The notes: generated by a model from the sequence alone, not told the origin. Shown: positions 10,331-21,477, numbered from the stretch's first letter. The stretch is DNA of 64,000 bases from Schizochytrium sp. CCTCC M209059 (GCA_000818945.1 KN805402.1:113938-177937), one strand, 5' to 3'. Numbers and translations are program-made.

Positions 10331-10870
10331 CCTACATACTTTCGAGACGCCGCACTCGTTGTGACAGACGTAACTTTTTTTTTAATAATCTCATTTTGCA
10401 CTCTTATAATCTCCTACTGCGGCCAGTTGTAGCACGCCTAATCTGATTGTTGGGTTTGTGCAATTATAAACACCATGCTTCTTGAGCAGTCTGCGAATGC
10501 AAACATCGTTCTTTTCATCTCGCTCATAACTTCATCTTCTTCGCAAAACAACGCTTGATCTCCTCCAACTCGAAGAGTATAGTATCATGGTATCATGGGT
10601 TGATCATCATTCTCTGGTCCTCCTCTGTGCATGGGCTTCGCTGTCAAAGCTTTCCAAGCATCCAACCCAGTCTAGTCCTCGCCCTCACTCAGCTCCGCCG
10701 AAATTCCGCCCATCGCCCACCTGCGGCGCTGGCTGATGCTCTTTTCGGATATGCATCAATCGGCAAGAAGGCGGTGATGGCGATAGGGATGATGATGATG
10801 GCAAAAAAACGGGCGCCCTTGCCAAGGAGAAGAAGAAGAACCGCGGCAAAAAGGAGACGAGCAAGGCGAT

Positions 10871-13800
10871 ATGTTCGCGGGGCTCGGCGGCGCGGGCAGC
10901 GAGAGGCCCAGCGGCGGCGGGGCCGCCGCCGGGCCGCGGGGCGGGCGCGGTGATGCAGATACGACACGAATCGAAGACAGCGTCGAGGACGAGGACGAGG
11001 ACGGGCCCATGGAGACGGCCATCCTCGCGTCGCTCCTGCCGCCGCCCAGCAAGTTTGCGCTGGTACACGACCTACCCGAGGCGCTACGGGCCGCCGTGGC
11101 TGCGCAGCGGCGCGGACAGCTTGGCGAAGAAACGCTGAGTCTCGTCGTCGAGGGATTCACGACCGTCAAGGAGTTTCTTCTTGCCCTCAGCCCCGCGGAC
11201 GTCAGCAGGGACGAGCACGAGGACCTCCTGGATGCCTTTGTCTGGCTCCTCCAAGACCTTGACGTGCGCAGCGAGGTGCGCGACATCATCAGTGTCGATG
11301 ACCTTGTCCATTTCCTGGGAATTCCCACGGAAACCGAACTGAGCGCCAAGCTCGCGCACCAACGACATGCACCTTCTTCTTCCGCGGGAGCGCGACCAGC
11401 AGGAGGAGGAGGAGGAGGAGGATCCACAACTGATGTCGAAATGATCCCGGCAGACCCCACACATGCAGCAGAGGATACGACGCAGCCGATCTGGGTGGCG
11501 ACGCAAATCTTCAAGGCAATCCGATGCCTTTTATCGGCAAGACCAAGCGCAGAAAGAGACCTTGCGCTGGAGCGGATCATGAAGCGCTTCCTCCGTGCTA
11601 TCCCACTCGCTGCGCTGCGGGAGCTGTCTGTAGGCCATCTCGACCAGTTTTGCCGCAATCTTGCGTCTCTCGACAGCCGCAACGGACTACGACAAAGTGC
11701 CGTGCTCGTGTTTGCAAAGAGTCCTATCCTACAGCGCCGCCTCGACGCCATTAACCTCATTCTCGACATGGAGACCCCGCCACAATGGCTCACCACGCAC
11801 CGAATCCTCGAAGTCCTACTCGAACGCTCGCCCGTACACGCCGAGCTGTGTCGACGCGCAGAGCCCATTATGCGGGCTCTCGCGCGCGAGAATCTCGTGT
11901 CCGACGAGATTCTTGGACTGGCGTGGAACGTGAGCATTGATCTCTTGTGCGTTGCAGTACAGGAAATTCCAGACATGGACGTACTCAAGTCCGTCCTGGT
12001 GCTCGTCAACGATGGCGGCGCTCCTCGCATGGACCGCGTGGCCAAGTTGGTGCGTACAATTGCCATGAGGTCTGATCTCGACGCGGCTCTCGCACAAACG
12101 TGCGTGGTCATCCTTTGGGAACTTCGCGACGCCACGGGTGTCTCCAATGCGGTTCTCTCGCACTTTGAACAAGGTGACGGCCTCGTCGAACTTGCCGTTG
12201 ACATGTGCATGAAGTCACTCGACCGCGATGCCTCATTCTTTTCGCATCGCGTCCTGGACTTGCTCTGGCGCCAAATCTCGCCCCTGGGCGACGTTCTTCG
12301 CTCAAACTGGAACCTTGAGGACCGATGGTTCGAAGCTGTGGACGCCTGTCTCGCCCCGCTCGACGAAACCGCTGCCGAAGAGCCAGATTTGATGAATGCG
12401 CTCGACCTCGGAACCCAGCTTTTGCTTCACGAACAGGCTACCGAGGTCCAGGCCGCACTCGTGCTTCGCATCTGGGACCTTTTTGCGACGCATCTTGGGG
12501 ACGCACCCCCTGTGCGTGCGCGTATCACAGCTGATTATTTTACGTGGCTTTCACATCTTTGCGAGACGCGTATTCTCTTGCCCCTTGCGGCACATGCACT
12601 TTTTGTGGACCGCGTCATTCCATTTGTACAATCCGCGCGACCGGAAACGACAGCCTTTGCGTTTGGGCCCGAGTGTTTTGGGTTGATTCGCAGCATCTTC
12701 ATTGTTGACAATCAGGACCGTCTCGTGAACCTCAAGGACAATGCCAATCGCACCGAGATTCAACCCGCCGATGATCCGGCTTCTGACGAGGACTCACTCG
12801 CGTATGTGGTTCTCACTTGCGACCCGAGCGACCTCGAAGGCGTCCATTTGCTCTGGCACGTTGCCGTGCACACATGGAGCAATGCTGTCTCCGAACACGC
12901 CGTGAGTGCCTTGCAGGCGCTTTATGACCCTTCGCTCGATCCGGAGAGCTCTCGCGCCCTGCGAATACGGCGTGACTATGTCGCCAAGTGCTCCAAGATC
13001 CTCGACGAGCTTCCTGCGGACTCGACACAAGCTATTCAGCGAGGCCTCGGCTTTGTAGAGGCCCTTCTTAATGACGCTGATCACCATGGTACCCGCGGCT
13101 TCCGGCCGCACGGCGCTCGCCAGCGTGGTCAGATTCACAACCTCGTGCTCATCGCGGCAGAAAACGTAGACGCACCGGTGCAGTCAGTCACCGCCAACAT
13201 CACTTCTTCCTCTTCTTCGTCCTCCTCCTCAATGCCGTTTGGCAATGAAGACCGCATTCTCGAGGTCACTTTGTACAGCAATGCCACTATCTGGGATATT
13301 CGTTGCGCCGTCGCCTCGCGCTTGCCGACGCCTGTGCCGGCAAACAAGATTGCGCTCACCTGGCCCGCAAGCGGTGACGATGATCCTATGGGAGACGAGG
13401 AAAATGCCACAACGCTGGCTGATCTTGGATTTGCCGGATCCGAAACGCTCGTGTTCCAGCACCAAGACGATGAGATCTTGCTGCAAAGGACGCCCAGGGT
13501 GCGTCTCCTCGACGAGACGTCGCAAGAGCTCACCCCGCTCGCACGCGCCGCATTTGGCACGATTTTTGATGAGTGGGCCTCTGACCACGAACGTGAACTC
13601 CTCAGCCTCGACGACTTTTCACATCTCTTTATGTTCTGCACGGGGGCCACCAATCAGTCGGCAATCGAGCGTCGGTGCGCCTCCGTGCTGCAGGATTACG
13701 CTTCGATTGTCTTGGAGTCCACCGAGACTGAGTTCGAGGACGCCGGAGCAAATGTGACCCGCGTCGTCCAAGACCTCGAATCGAGCGAACCTCACTTGAC

Positions 13801-16800
13801 ACGCGACGATTTTCTTCTCTTTTACAGGGACGCTGCGCAAACCCGTCCCATGAGCGTGTGGAAGGATCTCCTGAAACTTGGCTTCGATACAAAGTTGCAG
13901 CACACCAAAGCTGAGCGCGGCGGCACTCGGCTGACCAGTGAGTTCCGACTCTCGTGGTTCGAGCGCGAACCTGATGCGAACGCCGGGGGACTCTCCGTCT
14001 ACGAAAGCGACAAAGCCACAGAGGCCGGAGCGCCTGGCAGCCCGTACTTAGGTGGTTGGAGGCCCATTTTAGCGCACGAAGCGACACTGTATCGGGTTCT
14101 CTTCCGCCTTCTTAAGGCGCCGTCGAATGCGGTCTCGCGCACGGCGTGGTCTATTCTGCTTCGTTTACCCACGTCGAAATCTGTACTGGCGGCGCTCAAA
14201 AGTGTCGAGACGGCCAAGCTTCCGTCCTTTTTTTCTGTTGAAGCTGCTGGTCAGCGTTTTGTGCAGTATTCCCTTCACGTGGTTGTCTCCTTTATGGAAG
14301 CCGACGAGTCCCGTCAACTTATTGGGGCATCAGAGGGCAGACGCGCGCGCGCCGACAGCGTTGAACAGCATTTCGAGCGTGCTCGTAGGGCCTCTTTCGA
14401 GCCGAAACGTCCGGGTCGTCGGAGAAGTGGCCACGGTCTCGACCAGAACCAAGTCGACGACGAACTTGATGGAACACAATGGACGCACGCCTTTCTGCGC
14501 CATGGTGGCCTTGCGCTTCTTCAGGCGCTTGTGCAGAGCGCTCTCGATGAGGTAACCAAGCCGCGAGAAATTCAACAACATGATGTGAACGCGAGCGTGC
14601 TCGACGCCACGCCCATGGGCCAGGTCTTGGAGCTGGCCCTCAAGGCCATCAAGCTCTGCCTCACGTGTACAAAATTCAGCTCGGCGTCCGTTCTGGCGGG
14701 CCTCAGTCTTACAGAGCAGCTCGAGCTCGTTGAGCGCGCCCGCTGCGTGATGAACCAAGTTATTGCGGGCCGAATCGTTTCCACCTTGTCCGCCGAGTAC
14801 GCACTTTTCATATGGGACTTTTTCTTTTCGTGGCTTCACAAACAACCTGCCGATGTTGTTCAGGCGCGTGTGGGTGAGACGGCCTGTATTGAGTTAAGCG
14901 TCGCAGCACAGCGAGGGCGATCCTTGCGCGAAGCGAAGAACACTGTCACCCTGAAACCTGGTGTCTCGAGCGAGGTTGTCTTTTCGAGACACATTTGGCA
15001 AGATGACCTTGCAGCAGCCTTGGTGCGTGTGGGCTCACGATTTCCAACGGTTCGCGATCGCTACCTGGACCAGATCGCCACAGTGGAAGTGGAAGGCGAA
15101 GGTCTGCGAGGATGGGTTCTGGCATTGGCGGGCCAACTCTTGTCTCTTGAACCTGTGAGTAGGTTCATGCCAAGCAGTCCACAATTCGACATGCGTCTCC
15201 TGAATAGCCTTGTAAAGCGCATCTTGGCAGGTTCGTTGCACCTATGTCGGCTGCTTGCTGTCATGGTGCGTGAGGATGAGCAAACGGTATATTCAATGGC
15301 CAGTACTGAGTTCTCTGTGCAAGAGCTCGTGGTGCAGCTTTCGCACCGACTGACATCTGCACAGGGTGGCGAGCACCGTGGAGCAATTCTGCAGCTTCTT
15401 GCAGCACTGGCCACGAGCGATACCGAGGTGGCGAGCCTCGTGTGCGACACTGTACTTATCCCTTTACTCCGGTCCAAGGATCCAACCGTGACAAAGCGGA
15501 CTAATCGACGCCAGTCGTTGGACCGACGCAATCATCGGGTCGGCCTGGTGAACCTGCACAATACCTGTTACATGAACAGTCTACTGCAACAGCTTGCGCT
15601 TATGGCACCGGTGCGGGATTTAATCTTTGCTGCCTCGTCGGACGCGGACGAGAATTCGTGGCTTGGGGCGTTGCAGCTGGCCATCGCGTATCTCTTGCGC
15701 TCGGAGCGCAAGGCTTTCTCTCCCGCACAACTGATTCAAGCCCTGAATGTGAATCCTCGGGAGCAACAGGATTGCGAAGAGTTCATGAATCGCCTTCTCG
15801 AGCTATTGGAAGAGGCCACGGCAAATGAGGACCGGTGGAACGCTGCTTTTGGCGGCTCAATGCAAGTACAACGCATGTGCGGGGCCTGCAAGGCTCAGCA
15901 AACCGTGATTGAGGGCGTGGGCACGCACATTGCCATCGACGTTGAGGGCAGCCTTACCGTGCTCGAATCGCTGGAACGATCAACCTTTTGCGCAGAATCT
16001 CTCGAGGGTTTCCGTTGTGAGCACTGCGGACAAGAGGGGCAGGTTGTCCAGCGCAAGGTGTGGGAGCGCGTTCCACAGGCTCTCATCTTTCACCTCAAGC
16101 GCTTTCGCTATGATTTGGGACTTGGCGCTAAGGAGAAGCTGACCAATTCTTTTTTCTTTGAAGAGGAGCTTTTTGGCCGCGAGCTTGTTGGTATCATTTG
16201 TCATCAGGGCGCCGCAGACGGCGGTCATTACTATTCGTACGTGCGCTCTCGTCCCGAAGAACGAGCCGAGGCGGCATGGTACGAGCTCAACGACACCAAT
16301 GTGCGAACTCTTGACGGCTTTCCGGCCGAAGCGTACCAGTCTGCGTACATATTGTGCTATGTGGACAAGAGCATGCTGGACGCGCCACTTCCGCTGCTGC
16401 CTCGAGCCATTCAAACACGCATTGACCGCGACAACATGTCTTTAGAGAGCAGCTGCACCGTGCAGCATGCTGAGTTCTGGCGTCTTTGTGATGCGACACT
16501 TAACAAGCTTCTCAAATCGTCATCAACGCCATTGCATACTACAAACTACGTGCAGGGTAATGAAAGTGTGTCTACAGCGGCGCCTAGAGCGGCGTCAGCA
16601 GCCACAGCAGCAACGACGCCATCTGCAAACGAAGAGCGTCCCTCGGTGCTTCTCGAGGCGCTCTCGCTGACGGATCATTCCCCAGAGAGGACACGCGCCG
16701 AGACGAAGACAAGCTTTAGTGGCAGCAGCGCGCGTTCCGAGCGGTCCACTCCAGTGTCCTCGCCTGTTCGCTCGCCTTCATCGCCCCTGTCACCCTCGCT

Positions 16801-18334
16801 CGCGGGAACTCCCGATTTTTTGCGGCGACGCAAGCAACGAAGCAGTCTGACTTCAGAGAGCTCCCTGGCGCCATCATGGTGGCCTCAACAGAGCATGACC
16901 CCGACTAAATCCTCTTTGCGCGAAGAAGATAGCCGGACGCCCTATGACCAGCAGCGACAACAGGACCGTTCACAGCAGCATGTGCTAGTGAAACTCTCGC
17001 CATTGTTCTCCGAGCGGAGCGTTCCGCAGGGCGGCCGACCCATGGCCGAGACATTGGCGCTATCCCTTTTACGCATGATCTCTATCGAGAGCATCTTCCG
17101 CATCGATGGACAAGTCGTCGCAAGTCTGCACGAGGCCGTTCTGGCCATGTGTAGAGGCCGAGAAAGCTTTATTGTACAGATTGCACAGACGCTCATGACG
17201 TTGTCGGCATCTTTTCCGATGGTTCCGGCGACCTTTCGATTTGTGGATCGATTCATGGAGCTCGCCAAGGAGGACGAAGAAGATGAAGGTGGAGATGCTC
17301 TCGAGCTTGTGGTGAGCATCCTCCTGCGCTCGGAAAGTTTTGTGGAAGCCTGCGTTGCGTGTTATGAAAAGAGCGACGCAGCAATTCGTATGAGCATTTG
17401 TCGGTGTTTGACGTACTTGATTTGTGGCGCGGCATCTGACCCAAGTGCACCGTGTTACGCGGGGGCGTGCGAGGCATTTGATTGGGTTTTCTCCAACGAT
17501 TCAGGATTTGTTCGTGTATATTTGCACTCATGCGAAGCGCAGGGGATGGAGACGGAGGAGTTTGCGCGACTTTCACGTTCGCTGAGCTCACTTTCCTCCA
17601 CGTGCGCCAAGCTGACAGCGGAAGCGCTCTTGGAGAGCTTGGATCGCGCAGAAGAGCTCTACAAACCGGCCCTTCGGCTCATATTGTCTCTCGACGATCG
17701 TCGGAGCAGGGATAGACTCGATGCTCTGATTGGTCCCCGCGGGGGCATGTGGAGCCGCCATCTGCACAAGGTCCTTGCACAGCTGGACACGGAGGTCGAC
17801 CAGGATATTCGCATTCAATGTTTGGGAAGTCCCTGTGGCCTGCTCTTTTGCTGCACCAACGCTCGGTCCACCGGCGTTCAGATCCATCTTTGGTTTCCTG
17901 ATGAGTCGTCGCGTCAAATCTATGGGCTTCCAGAAAACGACACTCTCATCGCTGACGAGGTTTCAGCTGGGGAGACGCGAATTCTGTATTTTGCGCCAAG
18001 ACTTCCACGTCTTCCGGGCAAAGCTGTCTCGCCAAGTCGCAGCGCGATGCCACGATGCGCGTTTGAGTGGGAGGTGCAGCCGCTGACGGCACTGCCCGCC
18101 GCGCAGACTCTTCCGTCGCGTACAGGTAGTGAAGATCGCGAGAACAGCCGCGTGGACGGCAACGCAGACGACAAGTTGTTTTCGACTGTGGACTTTGCGC
18201 AGCAGGCCCAGAAACTTGCGGCGATGGGTTTTCACGATATGGATGCCGTCCTCAACGCGCTCTCTGTGGCCAAGGGAAACGAGCAGATGGCGGTTGAGAT
18301 CTTGCTCGGGGCGATCGCGCAAGATCAAATGTAG
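10871..18334 (+). CDS. giant ubiquitin-specific protease (USP9X/USP24/USP34 class)
   Basis: 2487-residue deubiquitinase in one exon. A long armadillo/HEAT-like N-terminal half is followed by a ubiquitin-like fold (about 796-870), an EF-hand-like region (about 895-990), the USP catalytic domain (about 1555-1840), a low-complexity Ser/Pro/Gln linker (about 1900-2030), more helical sequence and a C-terminal UBA domain (about 2445-2482). Catalytic residues are C1566 in NTCYMNS, H1786 in GGHYYSY and N1807 in WYELND; Asn at the last position is usual in this class. CGAC and CEHC pairs provide the zinc ribbon. The Cys box reads GLVNLHNTCYMNS, where the family normally has Gly in place of His. Substrate cannot be inferred. 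It converges on the FKBP gene. Confidence 0.92.
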   Translation: MFAGLGGAGSERPSGGGAAAGPRGGRGDADTTRIEDSVEDEDEDGPMETAILASLLPPPSKFALVHDLPEALRAAVAAQRRGQLGEETLSLVVEGFTTVKEFLLALSPADVSRDEHEDLLDAFVWLLQDLDVRSEVRDIISVDDLVHFLGIPTETELSAKLAHQRHAPSSSAGARPAGGGGGGGSTTDVEMIPADPTHAAEDTTQPIWVATQIFKAIRCLLSARPSAERDLALERIMKRFLRAIPLAALRELSVGHLDQFCRNLASLDSRNGLRQSAVLVFAKSPILQRRLDAINLILDMETPPQWLTTHRILEVLLERSPVHAELCRRAEPIMRALARENLVSDEILGLAWNVSIDLLCVAVQEIPDMDVLKSVLVLVNDGGAPRMDRVAKLVRTIAMRSDLDAALAQTCVVILWELRDATGVSNAVLSHFEQGDGLVELAVDMCMKSLDRDASFFSHRVLDLLWRQISPLGDVLRSNWNLEDRWFEAVDACLAPLDETAAEEPDLMNALDLGTQLLLHEQATEVQAALVLRIWDLFATHLGDAPPVRARITADYFTWLSHLCETRILLPLAAHALFVDRVIPFVQSARPETTAFAFGPECFGLIRSIFIVDNQDRLVNLKDNANRTEIQPADDPASDEDSLAYVVLTCDPSDLEGVHLLWHVAVHTWSNAVSEHAVSALQALYDPSLDPESSRALRIRRDYVAKCSKILDELPADSTQAIQRGLGFVEALLNDADHHGTRGFRPHGARQRGQIHNLVLIAAENVDAPVQSVTANITSSSSSSSSSMPFGNEDRILEVTLYSNATIWDIRCAVASRLPTPVPANKIALTWPASGDDDPMGDEENATTLADLGFAGSETLVFQHQDDEILLQRTPRVRLLDETSQELTPLARAAFGTIFDEWASDHERELLSLDDFSHLFMFCTGATNQSAIERRCASVLQDYASIVLESTETEFEDAGANVTRVVQDLESSEPHLTRDDFLLFYRDAAQTRPMSVWKDLLKLGFDTKLQHTKAERGGTRLTSEFRLSWFEREPDANAGGLSVYESDKATEAGAPGSPYLGGWRPILAHEATLYRVLFRLLKAPSNAVSRTAWSILLRLPTSKSVLAALKSVETAKLPSFFSVEAAGQRFVQYSLHVVVSFMEADESRQLIGASEGRRARADSVEQHFERARRASFEPKRPGRRRSGHGLDQNQVDDELDGTQWTHAFLRHGGLALLQALVQSALDEVTKPREIQQHDVNASVLDATPMGQVLELALKAIKLCLTCTKFSSASVLAGLSLTEQLELVERARCVMNQVIAGRIVSTLSAEYALFIWDFFFSWLHKQPADVVQARVGETACIELSVAAQRGRSLREAKNTVTLKPGVSSEVVFSRHIWQDDLAAALVRVGSRFPTVRDRYLDQIATVEVEGEGLRGWVLALAGQLLSLEPVSRFMPSSPQFDMRLLNSLVKRILAGSLHLCRLLAVMVREDEQTVYSMASTEFSVQELVVQLSHRLTSAQGGEHRGAILQLLAALATSDTEVASLVCDTVLIPLLRSKDPTVTKRTNRRQSLDRRNHRVGLVNLHNTCYMNSLLQQLALMAPVRDLIFAASSDADENSWLGALQLAIAYLLRSERKAFSPAQLIQALNVNPREQQDCEEFMNRLLELLEEATANEDRWNAAFGGSMQVQRMCGACKAQQTVIEGVGTHIAIDVEGSLTVLESLERSTFCAESLEGFRCEHCGQEGQVVQRKVWERVPQALIFHLKRFRYDLGLGAKEKLTNSFFFEEELFGRELVGIICHQGAADGGHYYSYVRSRPEERAEAAWYELNDTNVRTLDGFPAEAYQSAYILCYVDKSMLDAPLPLLPRAIQTRIDRDNMSLESSCTVQHAEFWRLCDATLNKLLKSSSTPLHTTNYVQGNESVSTAAPRAASAATAATTPSANEERPSVLLEALSLTDHSPERTRAETKTSFSGSSARSERSTPVSSPVRSPSSPLSPSLAGTPDFLRRRKQRSSLTSESSLAPSWWPQQSMTPTKSSLREEDSRTPYDQQRQQDRSQQHVLVKLSPLFSERSVPQGGRPMAETLALSLLRMISIESIFRIDGQVVASLHEAVLAMCRGRESFIVQIAQTLMTLSASFPMVPATFRFVDRFMELAKEDEEDEGGDALELVVSILLRSESFVEACVACYEKSDAAIRMSICRCLTYLICGAASDPSAPCYAGACEAFDWVFSNDSGFVRVYLHSCEAQGMETEEFARLSRSLSSLSSTCAKLTAEALLESLDRAEELYKPALRLILSLDDRRSRDRLDALIGPRGGMWSRHLHKVLAQLDTEVDQDIRIQCLGSPCGLLFCCTNARSTGVQIHLWFPDESSRQIYGLPENDTLIADEVSAGETRILYFAPRLPRLPGKAVSPSRSAMPRCAFEWEVQPLTALPAAQTLPSRTGSEDRENSRVDGNADDKLFSTVDFAQQAQKLAAMGFHDMDAVLNALSVAKGNEQMAVEILLGAIAQDQM

Positions 18335-18703
18335 GTAGTTGGAAAATTGTTCCGAATTGAGGGAAATCATAGCGGATACCGAATGAATCAAAGTTATGTG
18401 AGAGCTTGTTGAACTTTTTGAAGAGCCGCTGGCTTTGTAATTGTTTTTTTTTTTAAATAGAAGGAATAATATTGCACCACTGCCAAAGACTGTCGTCACT
18501 CTTCACGCTTTGAACGCGTGCACATAATGTCGCTCGAAATTGAAAACGAGCAAAAAACAAAACTTTATGGCGTGCATTTATAGTCATTTAGTTGCGAAAT
18601 CATGACGTCGTCCTGCAGTATCGAAACTATGTGGCCTCATGAAACAAGTAAAAGAAAAGCTAGTATGACAAGCATACCGTTTTTGACCAACAGAAAGCTT
18701 GGC
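18335..18703. other. convergent 3' intergenic region
   Basis: 369 AT-rich bases between the USP stop and the FKBP stop. It includes a T run near 18445-18454 and presumably both polyadenylation regions. I see nothing else. Confidence 0.7.
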
Positions 18704-19225
18704 TCAAATGATGCTTTCCACGTAAGACAGAAGCTCAATCTCAAAAATGAGATCGCTATCAGGCGGGATTCTGTGTAGATTCGCTCGATTTTCACAGATT
18801 AGCCAACGTTCATGGGAATTCTTCGGGAAGAGGCCTGTTCAATGGAGAACTTACATGGGTGGATAGCCGACAATACCGTAGGCTTTTTCACTCGGGACGT
18901 TCACTCGAATAATCTGTCCACGACTCATGGTTGGTATCGCATCTTCCCAACCGGCGATAACTTGCATTTCGCCAAGCTTGAATTCGAAAGGTCGGCCTCG
19001 TTGTCTACTGGAGTCGAACAGCTTGTTTCCCTTTGCCAGAAATCCCTCGTAATGAACGCGGACCGTGCAGTCCTTTGTTGGGTAGTGTGTGCTATCGCCG
19101 GGCCGAATTGTTTCGATGACGCAGACGCGCTCCGCCGGGCCATCTTCGCCGCGGGGCGAGTCTCCTCGTAGCGAAGGCGCGAGCTGGCGCCCCCCGGTCT
19201 CGACTTCGTCCTTGCTGGGATCCAT
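18704..19225 (-). CDS. FKBP-type peptidyl-prolyl cis-trans isomerase, two exons
   Basis: Single-domain FKBP12-like isomerase, predicted cytosolic. The CDS joins the complements of 18855-19225 and 18704-18770 (145 residues). The 84-base intron (GTAAGT..CACAG) splits an Ile codon, so the joined C-terminus reads YPPIIPPDSDLIFEIELLSY. Without splicing the product would lose the last two strands. FK506-pocket residues are visible: Y59 (VHYEG), F70-D71, F80/F82, V89-I90, W93, Y116 and F133. A charged tail of about 30 residues precedes the fold. The ATG at 19223-19225 is the only sensible start. Confidence 0.94.
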
Positions 19226-19319
19226 CGCAAATAGGGATTGTCAATCTCATCATTATGAGTGTCAGTGCAGTCCAGGCGGGCCGGGCCCAGGCCACAACGG
19301 AAGTTAACGGAATTTTTCA

Positions 19320-19358
<39 letters not shown>

Positions 19359-19783
19359 GTGGTTGATCCACTGTGATCGATTGAAATTTAAATTGATCGG
19401 TGGACTGTGATCAATTAATTGATCGACTCATCGACTCTTCAACTTTGAGCAAAAGAGAATTTTGGAAAAGAAAAAAAAAAAAAGACCTTCCTTTTCAAGA
19501 TTAGAAGAAAGTTTATTGTATGGCACAGTCAGGAAAAGAGGGATGGCACACGTCTTGTCCTCCACGCAACCTCGCTCCACAATGGTTTGACTACCCTCAC
19601 AGGTAGGCCTAAAGCCTAAACTGAGAGGCAATAGAAAGCGGAACGACGCACACTCTCAATACCGGAACGAAATGGCGGTCCGCAAATCTTGGGAGGCTGA
19701 GAAAAGAGAAGAAAACGTCTGAATGCTCGAGCATGCGGAGCGGGGCATGGGCATTCGATCCCAAAGCCTGACAAACGAGTAAA
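19226..19783. other. intergenic region with long poly-T tract
   Basis: About 560 AT-rich bases between FKBP and RRP4, both on the minus strand. It contains a run of about 29 T (19323-19351), AT-rich sequence rich in TGATCGA/TTGATC motifs (19370-19435) and a TAGGCCTA palindrome (19604-19611) downstream of the RRP4 stop. No gene seen. Confidence 0.65.
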
Positions 19784-20878
19784 CTACGCTTCAGTTGCTT
19801 GTTCGACCAGCGTGCGCGCAACGTCGGGCGCAAGCATAGCCATCGGAGAGATGTCAAGACGAAGCGAGAGATCGTAAATCGCCATGGTGGCCTGAGGAGA
19901 AACCAAAAGGTCATTATTGGCAAGAAGGACGATGGCGTTGCGTACGCGAGCCACAGCTTGACGACTCTCGACGTCAATGACTCGTTCTGCGTGCTTTCGT
20001 TTGTCTTGCTCCATAAGCTCGGTCATGCGCGAGCGCTCGAGGACCGCGGCTCGATCTTGTTGCGCAGCGTCTTCAGCGTCCATCTCGTGGTCCGAGTCCG
20101 CGTTTGCGGAGGCAGTAGCACCTTGTGAAGATTTGTTCTGAACACTCTTTTTTGAACTGGAAGCTGCAGCACTTGTGAGCCAAATGCGTCCATTGAGGCC
20201 GAAAATGGCCTCGACGCCGCAAGGCAAGCTGACAAAATGCTGACTGAGACGCTTCATGAGACTCGAAGGTACAGTAACGAGCTGACCATTGAGAAGCTTT
20301 CCGTAGCGCATACTGCGCGTGTGAATGGCCATACCACCGTGCTGGTAAAAGGACGAGACCTCGGCACTAACAAGGTCATTTTCCACAAAGAGCTGACGCA
20401 TTTGAAGCTGATCTTCCAGAGTACGACGACGAAGGGCTCCGCCGGGAAGATTGATGGACCCCAGCTGAAGTGTACCTAGCTGCCGAGCGCCAAGATCGAC
20501 TTTCCACTGCTTGTTGCCAACTTCGACGATGCGTCCCACGACGACATCGCCAACATCTCCGCTGTACCGGCTTCGAGGCGCCTCGACAGAGACAAGACGA
20601 TTAACGCGGAGGACGACACCGGCGACGGATGCAACCAGCCGTGCACGAGGCCTTGAACCGTCTTCGTCCTGCTCGATGGCCGGTCCTGCATCGTCGTCGT
20701 CATCATCAGGACCAATCGCCTCAAGATAAGTTCCATGCCCTCGAAGAAATCCGGAGCCTCGTGTTATTTCCTCACCAGGCACGACAACAAGTCTAGAGTC
20801 TTGGAGCAGGTCGTCGAGCGCCTCCTCCTCGTCGGCGAGCATGTTCTCGTCCTCTGCTGGGCGTCCTGCGCCGCTCAT
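19784..20878 (-). CDS. RRP4: exosome complex component RRP4 (EXOSC2-like)
   Basis: 364-residue S1/KH cap subunit of the RNA exosome, which guides RNA into the 3'-5' degradation complex in nucleus and cytosol. The start is the ATG at 20876-20878; the frame runs further upstream but only from a TTG through Pro-rich leader sequence. The N-terminal segment VVVPGEEITRGSGFLRGHGT (about 31-50) is the RRP4 hallmark. It is followed by an S1 domain (about 105-175) and a KH-like domain with GLNG at 227-230. An acidic, Ser/Ala-rich insert follows and makes it longer than the roughly 290-residue animal protein. It is divergent from glutaredoxin across 599 bases. Confidence 0.92.
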   Translation of the reverse strand: MSGAGRPAEDENMLADEEEALDDLLQDSRLVVVPGEEITRGSGFLRGHGTYLEAIGPDDDDDDAGPAIEQDEDGSRPRARLVASVAGVVLRVNRLVSVEAPRSRYSGDVGDVVVGRIVEVGNKQWKVDLGARQLGTLQLGSINLPGGALRRRTLEDQLQMRQLFVENDLVSAEVSSFYQHGGMAIHTRSMRYGKLLNGQLVTVPSSLMKRLSQHFVSLPCGVEAIFGLNGRIWLTSAAASSSKKSVQNKSSQGATASANADSDHEMDAEDAAQQDRAAVLERSRMTELMEQDKRKHAERVIDVESRQAVARVRNAIVLLANNDLLVSPQATMAIYDLSLRLDISPMAMLAPDVARTLVEQATEA

Positions 20879-21477
20879 GGTCGCGTCTCGTGCGTGTGTG
20901 TGTGGTGGTGGTGGTGGTGGTGGTGGGCTTGGCTGCCTCTTGCTGTCAGTCAGGACCCGTCGCCGCCCAATCGTTCGACCGATCGACCGACCACGTACGC
21001 CCTGCGCAAATAGCTCGGCCCGAGGAGTCTTCTCGGACGCCCAGCACTTACGTCCCGCGCAGGTCTGTCGCCTCGGCTCGACTCGCCTCTTGGGCTCGCT
21101 CGCTCCTCTGGTCTTCGTGAGCACGCGAGCGAGCAATCGATCGATCGATCGATGCCGCTTTGGTTGGCAGGCCAAAGAGGCCCAAAAAGAGGTCCAAAAA
21201 AATTATCGCTGATATCCTCGAGTACGAGAATATACTGGTCCAATACAGTTAACGACGACTCGGACTCGACTCGGATGACGGGACTAAGCTCGCAAACGAA
21301 CAAACTACAATCGCCGCGTCGTCGTCGTTGTCGTCGTCTGTTACGCTCTACGCAAGAGGTCCAGCAGCAGTAGCAGCAGCAGCAGGAGAAGAAGGAGGCG
21401 TTGGAGCGGAAGCCAGGCTCGCGGCAGTGAAGAAGACGACGGGACTGGGACACGGGCAAAAAAAAAGGACAAGCAAG
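20879..21477. promoter_or_regulatory. bidirectional promoter region, RRP4 and glutaredoxin
   Basis: 599 bases between two divergent ATGs. It contains a GTG run (20906-20925), an ATCG tetranucleotide run (about 21135-21152), GTCGTC repeats near 21316-21338 and a GCA run upstream of glutaredoxin. I could not identify a clear TATA box. Confidence 0.5.

Larger units (their letters stand above)
9243..10870. other. divergent intergenic region between transporter and USP
   Basis: 1.6 kb with several repeat classes: an ACGA repeat near 9478-9497, T-rich runs at 9670-9753, the 12-bp GCGCGCGAGAAG array and the 21-bp array. None of the frames crossing the repeats has a convincing start or domain. Confidence 0.55.

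Noticed and set aside
10756..12210. 484-codon minus-strand frame, Ser/Arg-rich
   Set aside because: Antisense to the USP N-terminus; composition typical of reverse-frame translation of GC-rich coding DNA.
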